A stretch of 64,000 nucleotides of DNA from the NCBI GenBank assembly GCA_009922595.1, contig RFVC01000003.1:1-64000 (forward strand), read 5' to 3'. Shown here one piece after another: positions 26,151-35,764 of this stretch. Under the pieces are notes generated by a model that was not told where the DNA came from, ran no database searches, and was given only the letters and a program-made list of their open reading frames with translations. A program made the position numbers and the translations under genes. Each line of letters starts with the position of its first letter. The first letter of the stretch is position 1. The DNA comes from Gammaproteobacteria bacterium (lineage in GTDB: Bacteria > Pseudomonadota > Gammaproteobacteria > Pseudomonadales > Pseudohongiellaceae).

Positions 26151-28301
26151 TCAGATTTCAACGCGCTCAACGATGGGAAAGACAACAACCTGACCAATCT
26201 GGATGCGGCCTGCATCGACTTCCGGGTTGTACTGGCGAAAAAGCCACATAGGTACCGACCGCTCCCTGGCCAGATTCACCAGAAAGTCCCCCCGACGAAT
26301 ACTGTGCTGCTCAGTTTCTATAATCCGCCAGTTTTGGAAATAGGATGCCTGCAGGTCACGATGAAATTGCCGACGCTGCTGCTCAAAGGTTTTAATATCA
26401 ATTTTGCTGAAATCCATCTTCAGCCGCTCACCAATTATCACGGGTTGACGGTAAACCATATCGTTGAGCCGGCGAATATCCCAGGCCCTTATACCAAGCC
26501 AATCGGCGTAATGCCCTAGAGTCTCAGCAGCTTGTATTTCAATGGTGTTATCGGCAAGCACAGTATAGTCAGAGGGATCAGATTCCAGGTCGACTAGCAG
26601 CTGCTGGGCATCTTCCTGACTGTCAGGCTCAACGGCTGCAGCACTTGAATCAACGACCACTGCTCTGTTTACAAAAAGTGACGAAGTATCTCCAAGCTCC
26701 AGTTCCTCATCTTCATTAATAATAAGTACTGGCTGTTCTATGGAAACTTCGAAATCGCCAGACACATTTTCCGCTGAAGCGACTAGCGTATCCTCTGAGG
26801 ATTCCCGTAACTGCAGAACTTGGCCTGGATAGATTGTGCCACTGTCACTGAGACCGTTAAGCGAAAGCACCGTTTCTATCGGAACACTAAAACGCTTAGC
26901 AATAAAAGATACAGTATCGCCTCGTCTTACCTCGTAGCGACCGGTTGCAGGTATTGGCTGTGGTCCCTGATCGCTGACCACAAGTGTCGGCACGGACCCA
27001 TCCGGCTGTGGCAGCAGCAGTGTCTGGCCAACACGGATCCGGTTTCTGTCACGCAGCTGGTTAATGGCAACAAGCTCGGACACAGACGTGTCGTATCTTT
27101 CCGCAATCACCGACAGACTGTCGCCACGCCTAACGGTGTAGCTCATATCAGGAATCTGCTCACCGAAGAGCATTGAGGCCGGAATCGCATTAATTCCGTC
27201 AAGCAGGCTGTCATTGAAAACGTAGCGATCAAGCTTTAATTCATATCCCTTAGGTATACGCTTGGTACCTGACCATACTGAGGGTTGCAGTGCAGGATTG
27301 TCGCGCTGAAGCGAATTAACACTGACTCCGAGGGTTTCCGCGAGAATCTCAGCATCAATGAAAGCATCCAATTCAACTGTTTGAAAATCCGGCTCCCTGT
27401 CTTTCAGAATTAGACCAAAATATTCCTGCGCATTCTGATCTACATGAAGTGCTGCCAGGAATTGGGGGTAAAAATTGCGGGAAGCGAATCCAAACCGGGG
27501 CCCTTTGTAATCGGCAATAATTCTGCCGATATCGGTCGAACCAACATCCCTAATGGCGCGAGCAATACCATTAGCGCCATGGTTATAGGCGGTTAATGCT
27601 AACGGCCAGCTACCAAGCGCATTGTAATTGTATTCCAGTAATTCCATGGCGCCATTAGAAGCCGCATAGGGATCCAAGCGCTGATCCACGACATAGTCTA
27701 CCCGCATGAAGCGCTGTGCCGTTGAGCGAACAAATTGCCACATTCCCGTGGCAGCAGCACTTGAGTAGGCGCCGGGGTGATAGGAAGACTCCACGTGAGG
27801 AAGAATGGCCAGCTCTATTGGCATGTCTTTTGACCGAATCACGCTTTCGATATGGTTGCGGTAAGCCCCCGAGCGCTTGATACCCGCAATAAATCGATCG
27901 GACTGACCAAGCTGCCAGCGAATATTATTCGCGGCTGTTGCCAGCCTGTCGTTTGGCGTGTCGTCTCCCCACAGATCCAGGAGACGCTGCTGTGATGGTG
28001 TCAGGCCTGATCTTTTGCCTGAAGCCAGCACGTGTAACTCTTCGCGTATCTTGTCTCTGGTGGAATTTATAAGCTCGCGGTCGCGATCAAGTTTCTGGTA
28101 GACAATGGAAAGGTCCTCGGGATCATGCAGGAACCCACTCTGGGTATCCACCTCGGTATACACTTTGGTCCAGAAATTGATGGCAGGACGAATATTGTCC
28201 GGAACAGGAAAATCGGCGCTGGCCGCGGTCAAACAAAGCGGAGAAAAAAGCAATAAAAACCATATGATGGGCTTAAAACCCAATTTTATTGCTGCATTCA
28301 T
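26151..28301 (-). CDS. mltD: Membrane-bound lytic murein transglycosylase D-like with four LysM-type repeats
   Basis: 716 residues from ATG 28301 (signal peptide ending TAASA); a GTG nine codons upstream is an alternative and neither has a strong ribosome-binding site. The SLT domain carries LPHVESSYHPGAYSSAAATG with the catalytic Glu about residue 171, then MWQF and LTAYNHGANGI. LysM units follow: YTVRRGDSLSVIAERY, YEVRRGDTVSFIAKRF, a degenerate one around SAETLGHYADWLG and a last one HSIRRGDFLVNLARE. It cleaves peptidoglycan in the periplasm to give 1,6-anhydromuropeptides. E. coli MltD is shorter and has fewer LysM units, and is lipid-anchored; no lipobox is visible here. Monocistronic. 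Confidence 0.88.
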   Translation of the reverse strand: MNAAIKLGFKPIIWFLLLFSPLCLTAASADFPVPDNIRPAINFWTKVYTEVDTQSGFLHDPEDLSIVYQKLDRDRELINSTRDKIREELHVLASGKRSGLTPSQQRLLDLWGDDTPNDRLATAANNIRWQLGQSDRFIAGIKRSGAYRNHIESVIRSKDMPIELAILPHVESSYHPGAYSSAAATGMWQFVRSTAQRFMRVDYVVDQRLDPYAASNGAMELLEYNYNALGSWPLALTAYNHGANGIARAIRDVGSTDIGRIIADYKGPRFGFASRNFYPQFLAALHVDQNAQEYFGLILKDREPDFQTVELDAFIDAEILAETLGVSVNSLQRDNPALQPSVWSGTKRIPKGYELKLDRYVFNDSLLDGINAIPASMLFGEQIPDMSYTVRRGDSLSVIAERYDTSVSELVAINQLRDRNRIRVGQTLLLPQPDGSVPTLVVSDQGPQPIPATGRYEVRRGDTVSFIAKRFSVPIETVLSLNGLSDSGTIYPGQVLQLRESSEDTLVASAENVSGDFEVSIEQPVLIINEDEELELGDTSSLFVNRAVVVDSSAAAVEPDSQEDAQQLLVDLESDPSDYTVLADNTIEIQAAETLGHYADWLGIRAWDIRRLNDMVYRQPVIIGERLKMDFSKIDIKTFEQQRRQFHRDLQASYFQNWRIIETEQHSIRRGDFLVNLARERSVPMWLFRQYNPEVDAGRIQIGQVVVFPIVERVEI

Positions 28302-28484
28302 GAAAGAAGTTATTTGGACCGACTTCACGCGCTTAGGTTAATGGACAAGGTTTTGATATACAAGGAAATTTAAATGGCAAAAATATGACAATTTCAGCGG
28401 TCATTAAGCCTCGAATCATCCAAAAAAACGTTATTAGCGGTGCATGGCCAAGACAAAAAGAAAATGCAAACGTAATTACTCCAT

Positions 28485-29243
28485 TCAATGCGTCATGGCG
28501 TAGATGACATAATTAAGACCAAACCGGTACGCCAGCGCGGTCATTGGTTCCGGGTAGCAGGGGTCGTCGGCGTGCTCCCAGGCATCTCCCATGTCCATGT
28601 TGAAATTGATCGCCACGATCAGCCTGCCCTCATCATCATAGATACCTGACCATTTTTGCGGTCCTTCCAGGCCAGCCTCGCTGGCGCCGCAATAATAAAG
28701 GTGTCTTTCCCCCGGTATCTGGGTGAGTTGGTCAAGGTCGTAAAGGGCATGGAAAATGCCGTCATCAGGGGTCAGGTCCACAATCGGGTACCCCGGCAAT
28801 ACTTTTTGCAACGCGGCAACGACGACAGACCACTGGTAGGTGCCATGAAAATCATCGATGACCAGAAACCCGCCACGCATGAGGTATTCCCTGAGGCGAC
28901 TGGCTTCCTCTACTGTAGGCGACCAGACTCCCTGCCCTACCTGCTGAGCAAACAGCCAAGGATAGTCATACAGATCATCATCCGTAATTTGGACGTGCTG
29001 GCTGTCTTCAGCGACATTGATATTAGACAATCGACGCACTCCGCGCGTGAAATGATACTCCGCCGAGGGATAATCAATTGCCCACCAGCCACGCCTGAAC
29101 CCCCAGCGCCCGCGCCCTCCGGCTCCCCCATCCGAGTAAACCATGCGTGCCATGTGAAATTCGGCCTCAGGATTTCTCGGCTCTTCCGGCTGTGCAGTTA
29201 CCGCGGCAGATACGGCGAGAAAGAAAAGAAAAATAAATTTCAC
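28485..29243 (-). CDS. DUF4159 domain secreted protein
   Basis: 252 residues with a signal peptide (MKFIFLFFLAVSAAVTAQ). The mature protein shows ARMVYSDGG, a glycine/arginine stretch, and YPSAEYHFTRGVRRLSNI, then DLYDYPWLFAQQVGQGVWSPTVEEASRLREYLMRGGFLVIDDFHG. This is the DUF4159 core, a class I glutamine-amidotransferase-like fold without the catalytic Cys. Most DUF4159 proteins sit with MoxR/BatA-type genes; here the gene is alone, so its partner is unknown. Confidence 0.85.
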   Translation of the reverse strand: MKFIFLFFLAVSAAVTAQPEEPRNPEAEFHMARMVYSDGGAGGRGRWGFRRGWWAIDYPSAEYHFTRGVRRLSNINVAEDSQHVQITDDDLYDYPWLFAQQVGQGVWSPTVEEASRLREYLMRGGFLVIDDFHGTYQWSVVVAALQKVLPGYPIVDLTPDDGIFHALYDLDQLTQIPGERHLYYCGASEAGLEGPQKWSGIYDDEGRLIVAINFNMDMGDAWEHADDPCYPEPMTALAYRFGLNYVIYAMTH

Positions 29244-29306
29244 GAATATGGGAATAATAAATTGTGAGCAAAGGTTAACTATAAAGCCAAACGCGATGGG
29301 GAGTAA

Positions 29307-29618
29307 CTAAAAATCTTCTAACCTGAAAACATCATAGGCCGGTTCCTCGTAGGGATGACTGGCTTTCAGTGCCGCAATGATTTCCTTGATAAGGGCATCC
29401 TCGCATACCAGTTCAACCTTGTATTCATCGACCTGTTCTACAGCCCCTTGATTACCGATATGGGGATTGCTGCCTTCCAGGGCACGAAACTGTCCTGTCC
29501 CGAGCGTATGCCAGCAACAGCTGTCATAGTCGCCGATTTTACCGGCTCCCGCTTCAAAAAGTGCGGCTTTCACAATTTCCAGATGGCTGCCAGGAACGAA
29601 AAAATTCAATTTATACAT
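29307..29618 (-). CDS. NIF3-like (YqfO) small protein
   Basis: 103 residues. MYKLNFFVPGSHLEIVKAALFEAGAGKIGDYDSC, a central FRALEGSNPHIGNQG and a C-terminal ASHPYEEPAYDVFRLED match the CutA-like insert domain of NIF3 proteins, which also occurs as a stand-alone protein of this length (YqfO type). It is soluble and cytoplasmic; its molecular role is unsettled in all organisms. It stands alone upstream of mltD/DUF4159 in the same direction. Confidence 0.85.
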   Translation of the reverse strand: MYKLNFFVPGSHLEIVKAALFEAGAGKIGDYDSCCWHTLGTGQFRALEGSNPHIGNQGAVEQVDEYKVELVCEDALIKEIIAALKASHPYEEPAYDVFRLEDF

Positions 29619-29685
29619 AGGGTTAGCTTAACAAATAATCCTTGGCAAAAAAAAGCGAGATAAAAAGTTGCTCATAACTGTATAT

Positions 29686-29707
29686 GTGTATTAATGAACC
29701 AATACAC
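29686..29707. promoter_or_regulatory. Inverted repeat upstream of photolyase gene
   Basis: GTGTATT, 8-nt spacer, AATACAC: a perfect 7-bp inverted repeat in the 257-bp gap before the photolyase. It could be an operator; no regulator is identified. Confidence 0.35.
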
Positions 29708-29875
29708 TAGCCAAGAGAGTTTTGACTAGTTCAGCATTGACGCACAATCCGGCATACCTATTTACAAGTAGCTTAAAGCCTTTAAGCCCACGTACGCTAT
29801 AGCAATCAAATCCGCTGCTTTATCCGTATACTCGAAGTAGATTCTTAAAATTACTCTCGCGGATACAACAGGCCT

Positions 29876-31345
29876 TTGAAACTCCAGCTTATTCTTGGCA
29901 GCCAGCTATTTCCTGTCCACTTTTACCAGGACGCTGAACATATTTTCATGTGCGAGGATCTTGGCCTCTGTACACACTTCCGTTACCACAAGCACAAGCT
30001 CATTTTTTTTCTGGCGGCAATGAGAAATTATCGTGACACCCTTTCATCAAATCCTGGCAAAACAGTTCACTACTTCGAGCTGGATCCTGATGTTAGTTTT
30101 TTCAGACGGCTCAGACTAACCATAGATGAAAAAAGCGTATCAGCATTGCAGTGCTTTGAGATAGAAGATAAGTTTTTCGAAAAGGCCCTTGAAGAATTCT
30201 GTCAGGACCTTGGCATTAAATTATCCATAGCCCCCTCTCCGATGTTCCTGGTAACAAGAGATGCTTTCCGTGAGTACAAGCAGCGGGTAAAGAAACCTTT
30301 CATGAAAAGCTTCTATGAAGGTATTCGACAAGACCATGGCATCCTGATGACAAAGGAAAATACACCAATCGGCGGCAAATACAGCTTTGATGCGGAGAAC
30401 CGAAAAAAAATCCCGAAGAAGTTCAATGTCATTCAAACGCCGCTAAAAAGCAAAGATGACCAGAACACAAGGAATGTTATAGCGCTTGTTGACAGGTATT
30501 TTCCAGACCATCCTGGATCAAGCAATAATTTCTGGCTGGAAGTAGACAGGAAAGGCGCACTTGATGCGCTGAATTACTTCTTTGCCAACAAGTTTGAAAA
30601 CTTCGGAGTTTATGAGGACGCCATTGATGACCGGGACCCCTTCCTCTACCACTCGGTATTGAGCCCATACCTGAATATCGGTTTTATTACACCCGAAGAA
30701 ATCATTGAAAAGGCACTCGAGGCTGAGGCCCCTTTAAATTCAAAGGAAGGTTTTATTCGCCAAGTCATTGGTTGGCGCGAATTCATCAGGGGCATTTACC
30801 AGGAATATTCTGAAATCCAGAGCGAGGCCAATTTTTTCTCACACCAGAACAAGCTAGGGGAAGCCTGGTATACGGGTGAGACTGGTATTCCACCGCTTGA
30901 TGATGCCATAAGGAAAGCCCTGTCCTATGGTTATTGTCATCACATAGAAAGGCTGATGATCATTTCCAATATCATGCTGCTCTGTGAGATCGCCCCAAAG
31001 GAAGTCCATGGCTGGTTCATGGAAATGTTTGTTGATTCTAGCGACTGGGTCATGGGGCCCAATGTCTATGGTATGTCGCAGTTCAGTGATGGCGGTATAT
31101 TTGCCACGAAACCTTACATAGCCGGTTCTAATTACATCCGCAAGATGAGTCACTATAAGAAAGACAGCTGGGACGATATTCTAGACGGCCTATACTGGCG
31201 CTTCATTGAAAAACACCGCGACTTTTTCGGCAAAAACTACCGCATGAGCATGATGGTTAAATTGCTGGACAAACTAGATCGGAAAAGAAAAGCGCGGATT
31301 TTTCAAAAGGCCGAGACTTTCATTAGCAGGACTACTCGACAGTAG
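29876..31345 (+). CDS. Cryptochrome/photolyase, PhrB (bacterial 6-4 photolyase) class, lacking most Fe-S ligands
   Basis: 489 residues starting at TTG 29876, chosen because MKLQLILGSQLFP is the normal N-terminus of this class. DLGLCTHFRYHKHKL near residue 27 and NVYGMSQFSDGGIFATKPYIAGSNYIRKMS near 395-425 are PhrB-class landmarks, as is YCHHIERLMI near 353. Family members repair (6-4) photoproducts with FAD, normally with a second chromophore and a [4Fe-4S] cluster. From memory the Agrobacterium PhrB ligands are C350, C438, C441 and C454. Here Cys354 may match the first, but no cysteine exists after Cys370: the segment between RKMSHYKK and LYWRF is shortened and has lost the CxxC and the third-position Cys. 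An inverted repeat lies about 170-190 bp upstream. Monocistronic. Confidence 0.9.
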   Translation: MKLQLILGSQLFPVHFYQDAEHIFMCEDLGLCTHFRYHKHKLIFFLAAMRNYRDTLSSNPGKTVHYFELDPDVSFFRRLRLTIDEKSVSALQCFEIEDKFFEKALEEFCQDLGIKLSIAPSPMFLVTRDAFREYKQRVKKPFMKSFYEGIRQDHGILMTKENTPIGGKYSFDAENRKKIPKKFNVIQTPLKSKDDQNTRNVIALVDRYFPDHPGSSNNFWLEVDRKGALDALNYFFANKFENFGVYEDAIDDRDPFLYHSVLSPYLNIGFITPEEIIEKALEAEAPLNSKEGFIRQVIGWREFIRGIYQEYSEIQSEANFFSHQNKLGEAWYTGETGIPPLDDAIRKALSYGYCHHIERLMIISNIMLLCEIAPKEVHGWFMEMFVDSSDWVMGPNVYGMSQFSDGGIFATKPYIAGSNYIRKMSHYKKDSWDDILDGLYWRFIEKHRDFFGKNYRMSMMVKLLDKLDRKRKARIFQKAETFISRTTRQ

Positions 31346-31408
31346 GACTTGCCGCGCTCAACTGAAGCTCTATTGCTGCTAGTCTTAACGCCAGCAGCAA
31401 ATAAGTAA

Positions 31409-34400
31409 TCAGTTCAGCCAGAGGCGCGCATTTCGGAACATGCGCATGGTCGGGCCGTCTTCCCCCCACTCATCACTCTGCCAGGCGTTAGCGACTGCAC
31501 GGAAGACCCTTTCTGGGTGCGGCATCATAATGGTGAAACGCCCATCTTGACTGCAAATGCCCGTGATGCCTTCTGGAGAGCCATTCGGGTTGGCCGGGTA
31601 TCTTGAAGCTATATTTTCGAAGTTATCGATAAACTGCAGGGCCACGGTACCGCTAGCAAGTGCAGCCGCTTCAGCTTTTCTGGACGCAAACTCGGCCCTG
31701 CCCTCACCATGGGCACAGGCAATAGGAAAGACAGAAGCGGTCATATCCCTGAAGAATACTGAATTGGAATCGGCCACTTTTACCAGCACTGTTCTGCCTT
31801 CAAACTGCTCTGAGCGGTTGCGCACAAACCGCGGCCAGTGATCGGTTCCGGGAATCAGTTCATGCAGGTTGGACATCATCTGACAGCCATTGCAAACACC
31901 TAGCGCCAGCGTCTCGCCACGACAGAAAAATTGTTCGAATTCTTTTCTTGCCCTTTCGTTGAATAAAATTGACTTGGCCCAGCCTTCGCCGGCACCAAGT
32001 ACATCCCCGTAAGAAAATCCGCCACAGGCTGCCAGGGCATTGAAGTTATCCAGTGAGACATTGCCGCTGATGATGTCACTCATGTGAACGTCAATACTGT
32101 CAAAACCGGCCCGATCAAAAGCCGCGGCCATTTCCATTTGAGAGTTAACACCCTGCTCTCTGAGAATGGCGATACGCGGACGTTCGCCAAGGGCAATAAA
32201 AGGATGACTGATGTCTTCATCAGAAGCATAGGTCAGCTTGGACTGTAAGCCAGGATTATCGGCTTCGAGAATACTGTCGAATTCTTCATCAGCACATTCG
32301 GAGTTATCACGGATACGCTGGATCTGGTAACTGGTTTCTGACCAGAGCCGCTGAAAATGTGTGCGCGTATTCTCCAGCACCACGTTGCCGGCAAGTGTAA
32401 AACGCACCGTATCTTCAGGTACCGGCCTGCCAATGCCGCAACAGATATCGAGTAAACCGGCTTCATCCGCAATTTCTTTTACCCTGCTGATATTGTCTTC
32501 ACTGACCTGGATGACTGCACCGAGTTCCTCATTGAACAGGGTGTCGAGTGCATGGCCCTGGCTGCTGGCATCATCCAGATGAATATCCAGGCCGCAGTGA
32601 CCCGCGAATGCCATCTCGACCAGGGTGGTAAAGACACCGCCATCGGAGCGGTCGTGGTAGGCCAACAGCAGATCTTCCTCTAAGCAGTCCTGAATAAAAC
32701 CGAAGAAGGCCTTCAGATCAGAGGAACTGTGTACATCAGGGACTTCACTGCCCAGCGCCTTGTAGACCTGCGCCAGTGCCGACCCACCCAGACGGTTGGA
32801 GCCAAGACCAAGATCAAGCAGTATAAGGCGGGAGTCGCCTTCATCAAGACGCAGCTCTGGTGTCGCTGTTTTGCGAATATCACTGACCGGTGCAAACGCG
32901 GAAATAATCAAGGACAAGGGTGCGGTTACGCTTTTTTCCTTCCCCTGATCCTCCCAGACTGTGCGCATGGACATGGAGTCCTTGCCAACGGGTATGGTGA
33001 TGCCAAGTTCAGGACAGAATTCCATACCAACGGCTTTTACCGTTTCATACAGATTGGCATCCTCGCCGGGATAACCCGCCGGCGCCATCCAGTTCGCGGA
33101 AAGGCGGATGTCACTGATTTTATGGATGCGGGTACTAGCTATATTGGTGATGGACTCGGCTACGGCCATCCGCCCCGAGGCCGGCGCGTTAATCAGAGCG
33201 CTTGGCGTGCGCTCACCCATCGCCATGGCTTCGCCGTGGTAACTGTCGTAAGTGAGCGCCGTAACAGCGGCATCGGCTACCGGCACCTGCCAAGGCCCAA
33301 CCATTTGTTCTCGCGCCACCAGGCCAGTGATACAGCGGTCGCCTATCGTAATCAGAAAGCTCTTGCTTGCTACTGTCGGTAGCTGCAACACACGCTCTGC
33401 TGCATCGTTGGCATCAATGCCGCCTAGATCAAAATCTGTGAATGCCTGTTTTACTGAAGCCACATCACGATGCATTCTTGGTGGTTTACCAAAAAGCACT
33501 GACATGGGCAGATCAATGGGGGCGTTTTCAAAGTGTGAATCTTTCAGCTCCAGGTGCAAAGCTTCTGTCGCTTCGCCGACCACGGCAAATGGGCAACGCT
33601 CTCTTTGACAGATGGCGGCAAAATCCCCAAGACGGCTTTCCGGAATTGCTATCACGTATCTTTCTTGGGCCTCGTTGCACCAGATTTCCATAGGAGACAT
33701 GCCGTGTTCTGCGTTGGGAATATCACGCAGCCTGAATTTGCCGCCCCGCTCGCCGTCCTTCACCAGTTCCGGAAGGGCATTCGAAAGCCCGCCGGCACCA
33801 ACATCGTGAATAAAACTAATCGGGTTGTTCTCGCTGAGACCCCAGCACTGGTCAATAACTTCCTGGCAGCGGCGTTCCATCTCGGCGTTGTCACGCTGCA
33901 CAGAGGCAAAGTCAAGATCCTCATTGCTGGCGCCGGAAGCCATTGATGACGCAGCCCCGCCGCCAAGACCAATGAGCATAGCCGGGCCACCGAGCACCAC
34001 CAGTTTCGCCCCGACAGGAATATCCTGCTTCTGCACGTGTCCTGCACGGATGTTGCCGACCCCCCCGGCAATCATTATCGGCTTGTGATAGCCACGCACA
34101 CCGTCCGGCGCCTCTTCCTCGAAGGTGCGGAAATAGCCGCAGAGATTTGGCCTACCGTATTCGTTGTTGAAGGCAGCACCCCCAATAGGCCCCTCGATCA
34201 TGATGTCCAGTGCTGAGACGATATGGCCGGGTTTGCCGTAATCGGTTTCCCATGGCTGTAGAAAGCCGGGAATTTTCAAGTTGGAAACACTGAAACCAGT
34301 CAGACCAGCCTTAGGCTTACCGCCAGTACCAGTTGCCCCTTCATCGCGGATTTCTCCGCCGGAACCGGTAGATGCCCCCGGGTATGGGGCTATAGCGGTA

Positions 34401-35293
34401 GGATGGTTGTGGGTTTCGACCTTACAGAGAATGTGAACATCCTCCTCATGATAGGTGAACTGGCGAGTCTGAGGATCGGGGAAAAAACGCCCGGCCTTGA
34501 AGCCTTCAAACACGGCCGCATTGTCCTTGTAGGCAGAAAGAATGCCCTTGCTGTTGTTTTCATGCGTATTACGGATCATCGCGAATAGGGAGTGATCCTG
34601 GTCCTGTCCATCAATGGTCCAAGATGCATTAAAGATCTTGTGTCGACAGTGTTCAGAGTTTGCCTGGGCAAACATCATCAGCTCAATATCATTAGGGTTT
34701 CTGCCCAGGCCTGAAAAACTTTTAACGAGGTAATCAATTTCATCATCGGCCAGTGCCAAGCCCATTCGGCTGTTCGCTTCCTCAAGGGCGAGTCTTCCGC
34801 CGCCAAGAATGTCCACGTTATTCATGGCAGAGGGGTTGGACTGTTCGAACAACACAGAGGCTTCATCGGTTGAGGCCATCACGGCCTGAGTCATGCGATC
34901 GTGCAGCAACGCCTTGAGCCCATTACGGTCGTAATCAGCATCAGCTTCCACCAGGTAGGCAGTGCCACGTTCTACCCTTTTTAATTTGCTGAGTCCACAG
35001 TTCCAGGCGATATCAGTGGCCTTGCTGGACCAGGGTGAAATAGTCCCAGTCCTTGGTGTTACAAGGTAAAAGTCACCGGCTGCAGGATCAAGGGCATCAT
35101 GCTGGCGAGGACCGTAGGTCAGAAGCCTTTCTAGAATTGCCATTTCCTGCGCAGAGAAATCTTCCGACACGTCGACAAAATGATAAAAATAGGTATGAAC
35201 AGCCTTGATGGCAGGATGGGCAGTCTGGATTGTCTGGAGCAGTTTCTGGCTGGAAAAAGCAGAGAGAGCTGGAGCTCCACGTAGGGTTAGCAT
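31409..35293 (-). CDS. purL: Phosphoribosylformylglycinamidine synthase
   Basis: 1294 residues, the long single-chain form of gammaproteobacteria. [13 protein letters not shown] opens as in E. coli Pur[16 protein letters not shown] lies near residue 210, [31 protein letters not shown] near 290 is the FGAM synthetase ATP site, and [17 protein letters not shown] follows near 505. The C-terminal glutaminase has GVCNGCQMM with the nucleophile Cys near 1136 and [11 protein letters not shown] for His/Glu. It converts FGAR, ATP and glutamine to FGAM in purine synthesis. The 470-bp upstream gap holds the sigma-54 small RNA on the opposite strand; no obvious PurR box was seen. Confidence 0.98.
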   Translation of the reverse strand: MLTLRGAPALSAFSSQKLLQTIQTAHPAIKAVHTYFYHFVDVSEDFSAQEMAILERLLTYGPRQHDALDPAAGDFYLVTPRTGTISPWSSKATDIAWNCGLSKLKRVERGTAYLVEADADYDRNGLKALLHDRMTQAVMASTDEASVLFEQSNPSAMNNVDILGGGRLALEEANSRMGLALADDEIDYLVKSFSGLGRNPNDIELMMFAQANSEHCRHKIFNASWTIDGQDQDHSLFAMIRNTHENNSKGILSAYKDNAAVFEGFKAGRFFPDPQTRQFTYHEEDVHILCKVETHNHPTAIAPYPGASTGSGGEIRDEGATGTGGKPKAGLTGFSVSNLKIPGFLQPWETDYGKPGHIVSALDIMIEGPIGGAAFNNEYGRPNLCGYFRTFEEEAPDGVRGYHKPIMIAGGVGNIRAGHVQKQDIPVGAKLVVLGGPAMLIGLGGGAASSMASGASNEDLDFASVQRDNAEMERRCQEVIDQCWGLSENNPISFIHDVGAGGLSNALPELVKDGERGGKFRLRDIPNAEHGMSPMEIWCNEAQERYVIAIPESRLGDFAAICQRERCPFAVVGEATEALHLELKDSHFENAPIDLPMSVLFGKPPRMHRDVASVKQAFTDFDLGGIDANDAAERVLQLPTVASKSFLITIGDRCITGLVAREQMVGPWQVPVADAAVTALTYDSYHGEAMAMGERTPSALINAPASGRMAVAESITNIASTRIHKISDIRLSANWMAPAGYPGEDANLYETVKAVGMEFCPELGITIPVGKDSMSMRTVWEDQGKEKSVTAPLSLIISAFAPVSDIRKTATPELRLDEGDSRLILLDLGLGSNRLGGSALAQVYKALGSEVPDVHSSSDLKAFFGFIQDCLEEDLLLAYHDRSDGGVFTTLVEMAFAGHCGLDIHLDDASSQGHALDTLFNEELGAVIQVSEDNISRVKEIADEAGLLDICCGIGRPVPEDTVRFTLAGNVVLENTRTHFQRLWSETSYQIQRIRDNSECADEEFDSILEADNPGLQSKLTYASDEDISHPFIALGERPRIAILREQGVNSQMEMAAAFDRAGFDSIDVHMSDIISGNVSLDNFNALAACGGFSYGDVLGAGEGWAKSILFNERARKEFEQFFCRGETLALGVCNGCQMMSNLHELIPGTDHWPRFVRNRSEQFEGRTVLVKVADSNSVFFRDMTASVFPIACAHGEGRAEFASRKAEAAALASGTVALQFIDNFENIASRYPANPNGSPEGITGICSQDGRFTIMMPHPERVFRAVANAWQSDEWGEDGPTMRMFRNARLWLN

Positions 35294-35566
35294 CGCTTGC
35301 TGAAAATCCTGGGCGACCGAGTTAAAACAAGTTTTATATTCTACTGGAAATGGTCACCTACATGAATAAGCAGAGGCGCCTTTTACGCTGAAGCTGGGTG
35401 ATTTTTGAACGTTAAAAGCAGGATAAGCACCAGTTTGGGCTTTCTATTCTTTAGCGCACCAAAAGCGTGCTCCAAGTTAGATCATCGTCAGGGCCTTTAC
35501 AAGAGAATTTTTCCCAAAAAGCAGAAATATTTAATATTTTCAGTTAGTTAAATAAAATTTGCCAAG

Positions 35567-35584
35567 TTGGCACACTCTCTGCAT
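35567..35584 (+). promoter_or_regulatory. Sigma-54 (-24/-12) promoter
   Basis: TTGGCACACTCTCTGCAT has GG at 35569-35570 and GC at 35581-35582 with exactly ten bases between, and TTGGCAC at the -24 side as in the RpoN consensus. Transcription would start near 35593-35595. There is no coding sequence downstream before the strong terminator at 35677-35706. Confidence 0.75.
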
Positions 35585-35593
35585 GTAGATGAG

Positions 35594-35706
35594 TAACGGA
35601 CAATATTACTTCTCCCCTTTTGTGATAGCGACCGTTATTTCCCCTTGAGACCCCCCAAGTCTCTATTACTTTGTATAGGCCCCTGCCCCCAGGGGCCTTT
35701 TTTTTT
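35594..35706 (+). ncRNA. Candidate sigma-54-dependent small RNA, about 113 nt
   Basis: The interval between the RpoN-type promoter and a strong terminator contains no credible ORF. It can fold into three stems: TAACGG (35594-35599) with CCGTTA (35632-35637), GAGAC (35647-35651) with GTCTC (35659-35663), and the terminator stem AGGCCCCTG/CAGGGGCCT with loop CCCC and nine Ts. C-rich single-stranded stretches (CTCCCCTTTT, TTTCCCCTT, CCCCCCAA) would suit pairing with Shine-Dalgarno sequences, as in several known sRNA families. It lies alone between divergent purL and the LysR gene. E. coli GlmY is also sigma-54-dependent and near purL, but on the other side of purL and without recognisable similarity, so I do not call it GlmY. 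Confidence 0.65.
35677..35706 (+). terminator. Rho-independent terminator of small RNA
   Basis: Nine-bp stem AGGCCCCTG / CAGGGGCCT, loop CCCC, followed by nine T residues; there is no T run on the other strand, so it acts on plus-strand transcripts. Confidence 0.92.
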
Positions 35707-35764
35707 ACTGTCTTTTTAGGATGCTTTACCACCTTTGACAGCCTTTGACACCTGTTCGTTCTGT

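Noticed and set aside
28656-29267. 203-residue plus-strand open frame over the DUF4159 gene
   Set aside because: The minus-strand frame has a signal peptide and clear DUF4159 motifs; the opposite frame shows nothing recognisable.
32729-33382. 217-residue plus-strand open frame inside purL
   Set aside because: It lies wholly antisense to a conserved part of purL, has no signal, domain or ribosome-binding site, and its composition is that of a reversed coding frame.
35594-35706. Calling the small RNA GlmY because it is sigma-54-driven and near purL
   Set aside because: In E. coli GlmY lies on the other side of purL next to glrK, and no sequence similarity to GlmY was recognised.
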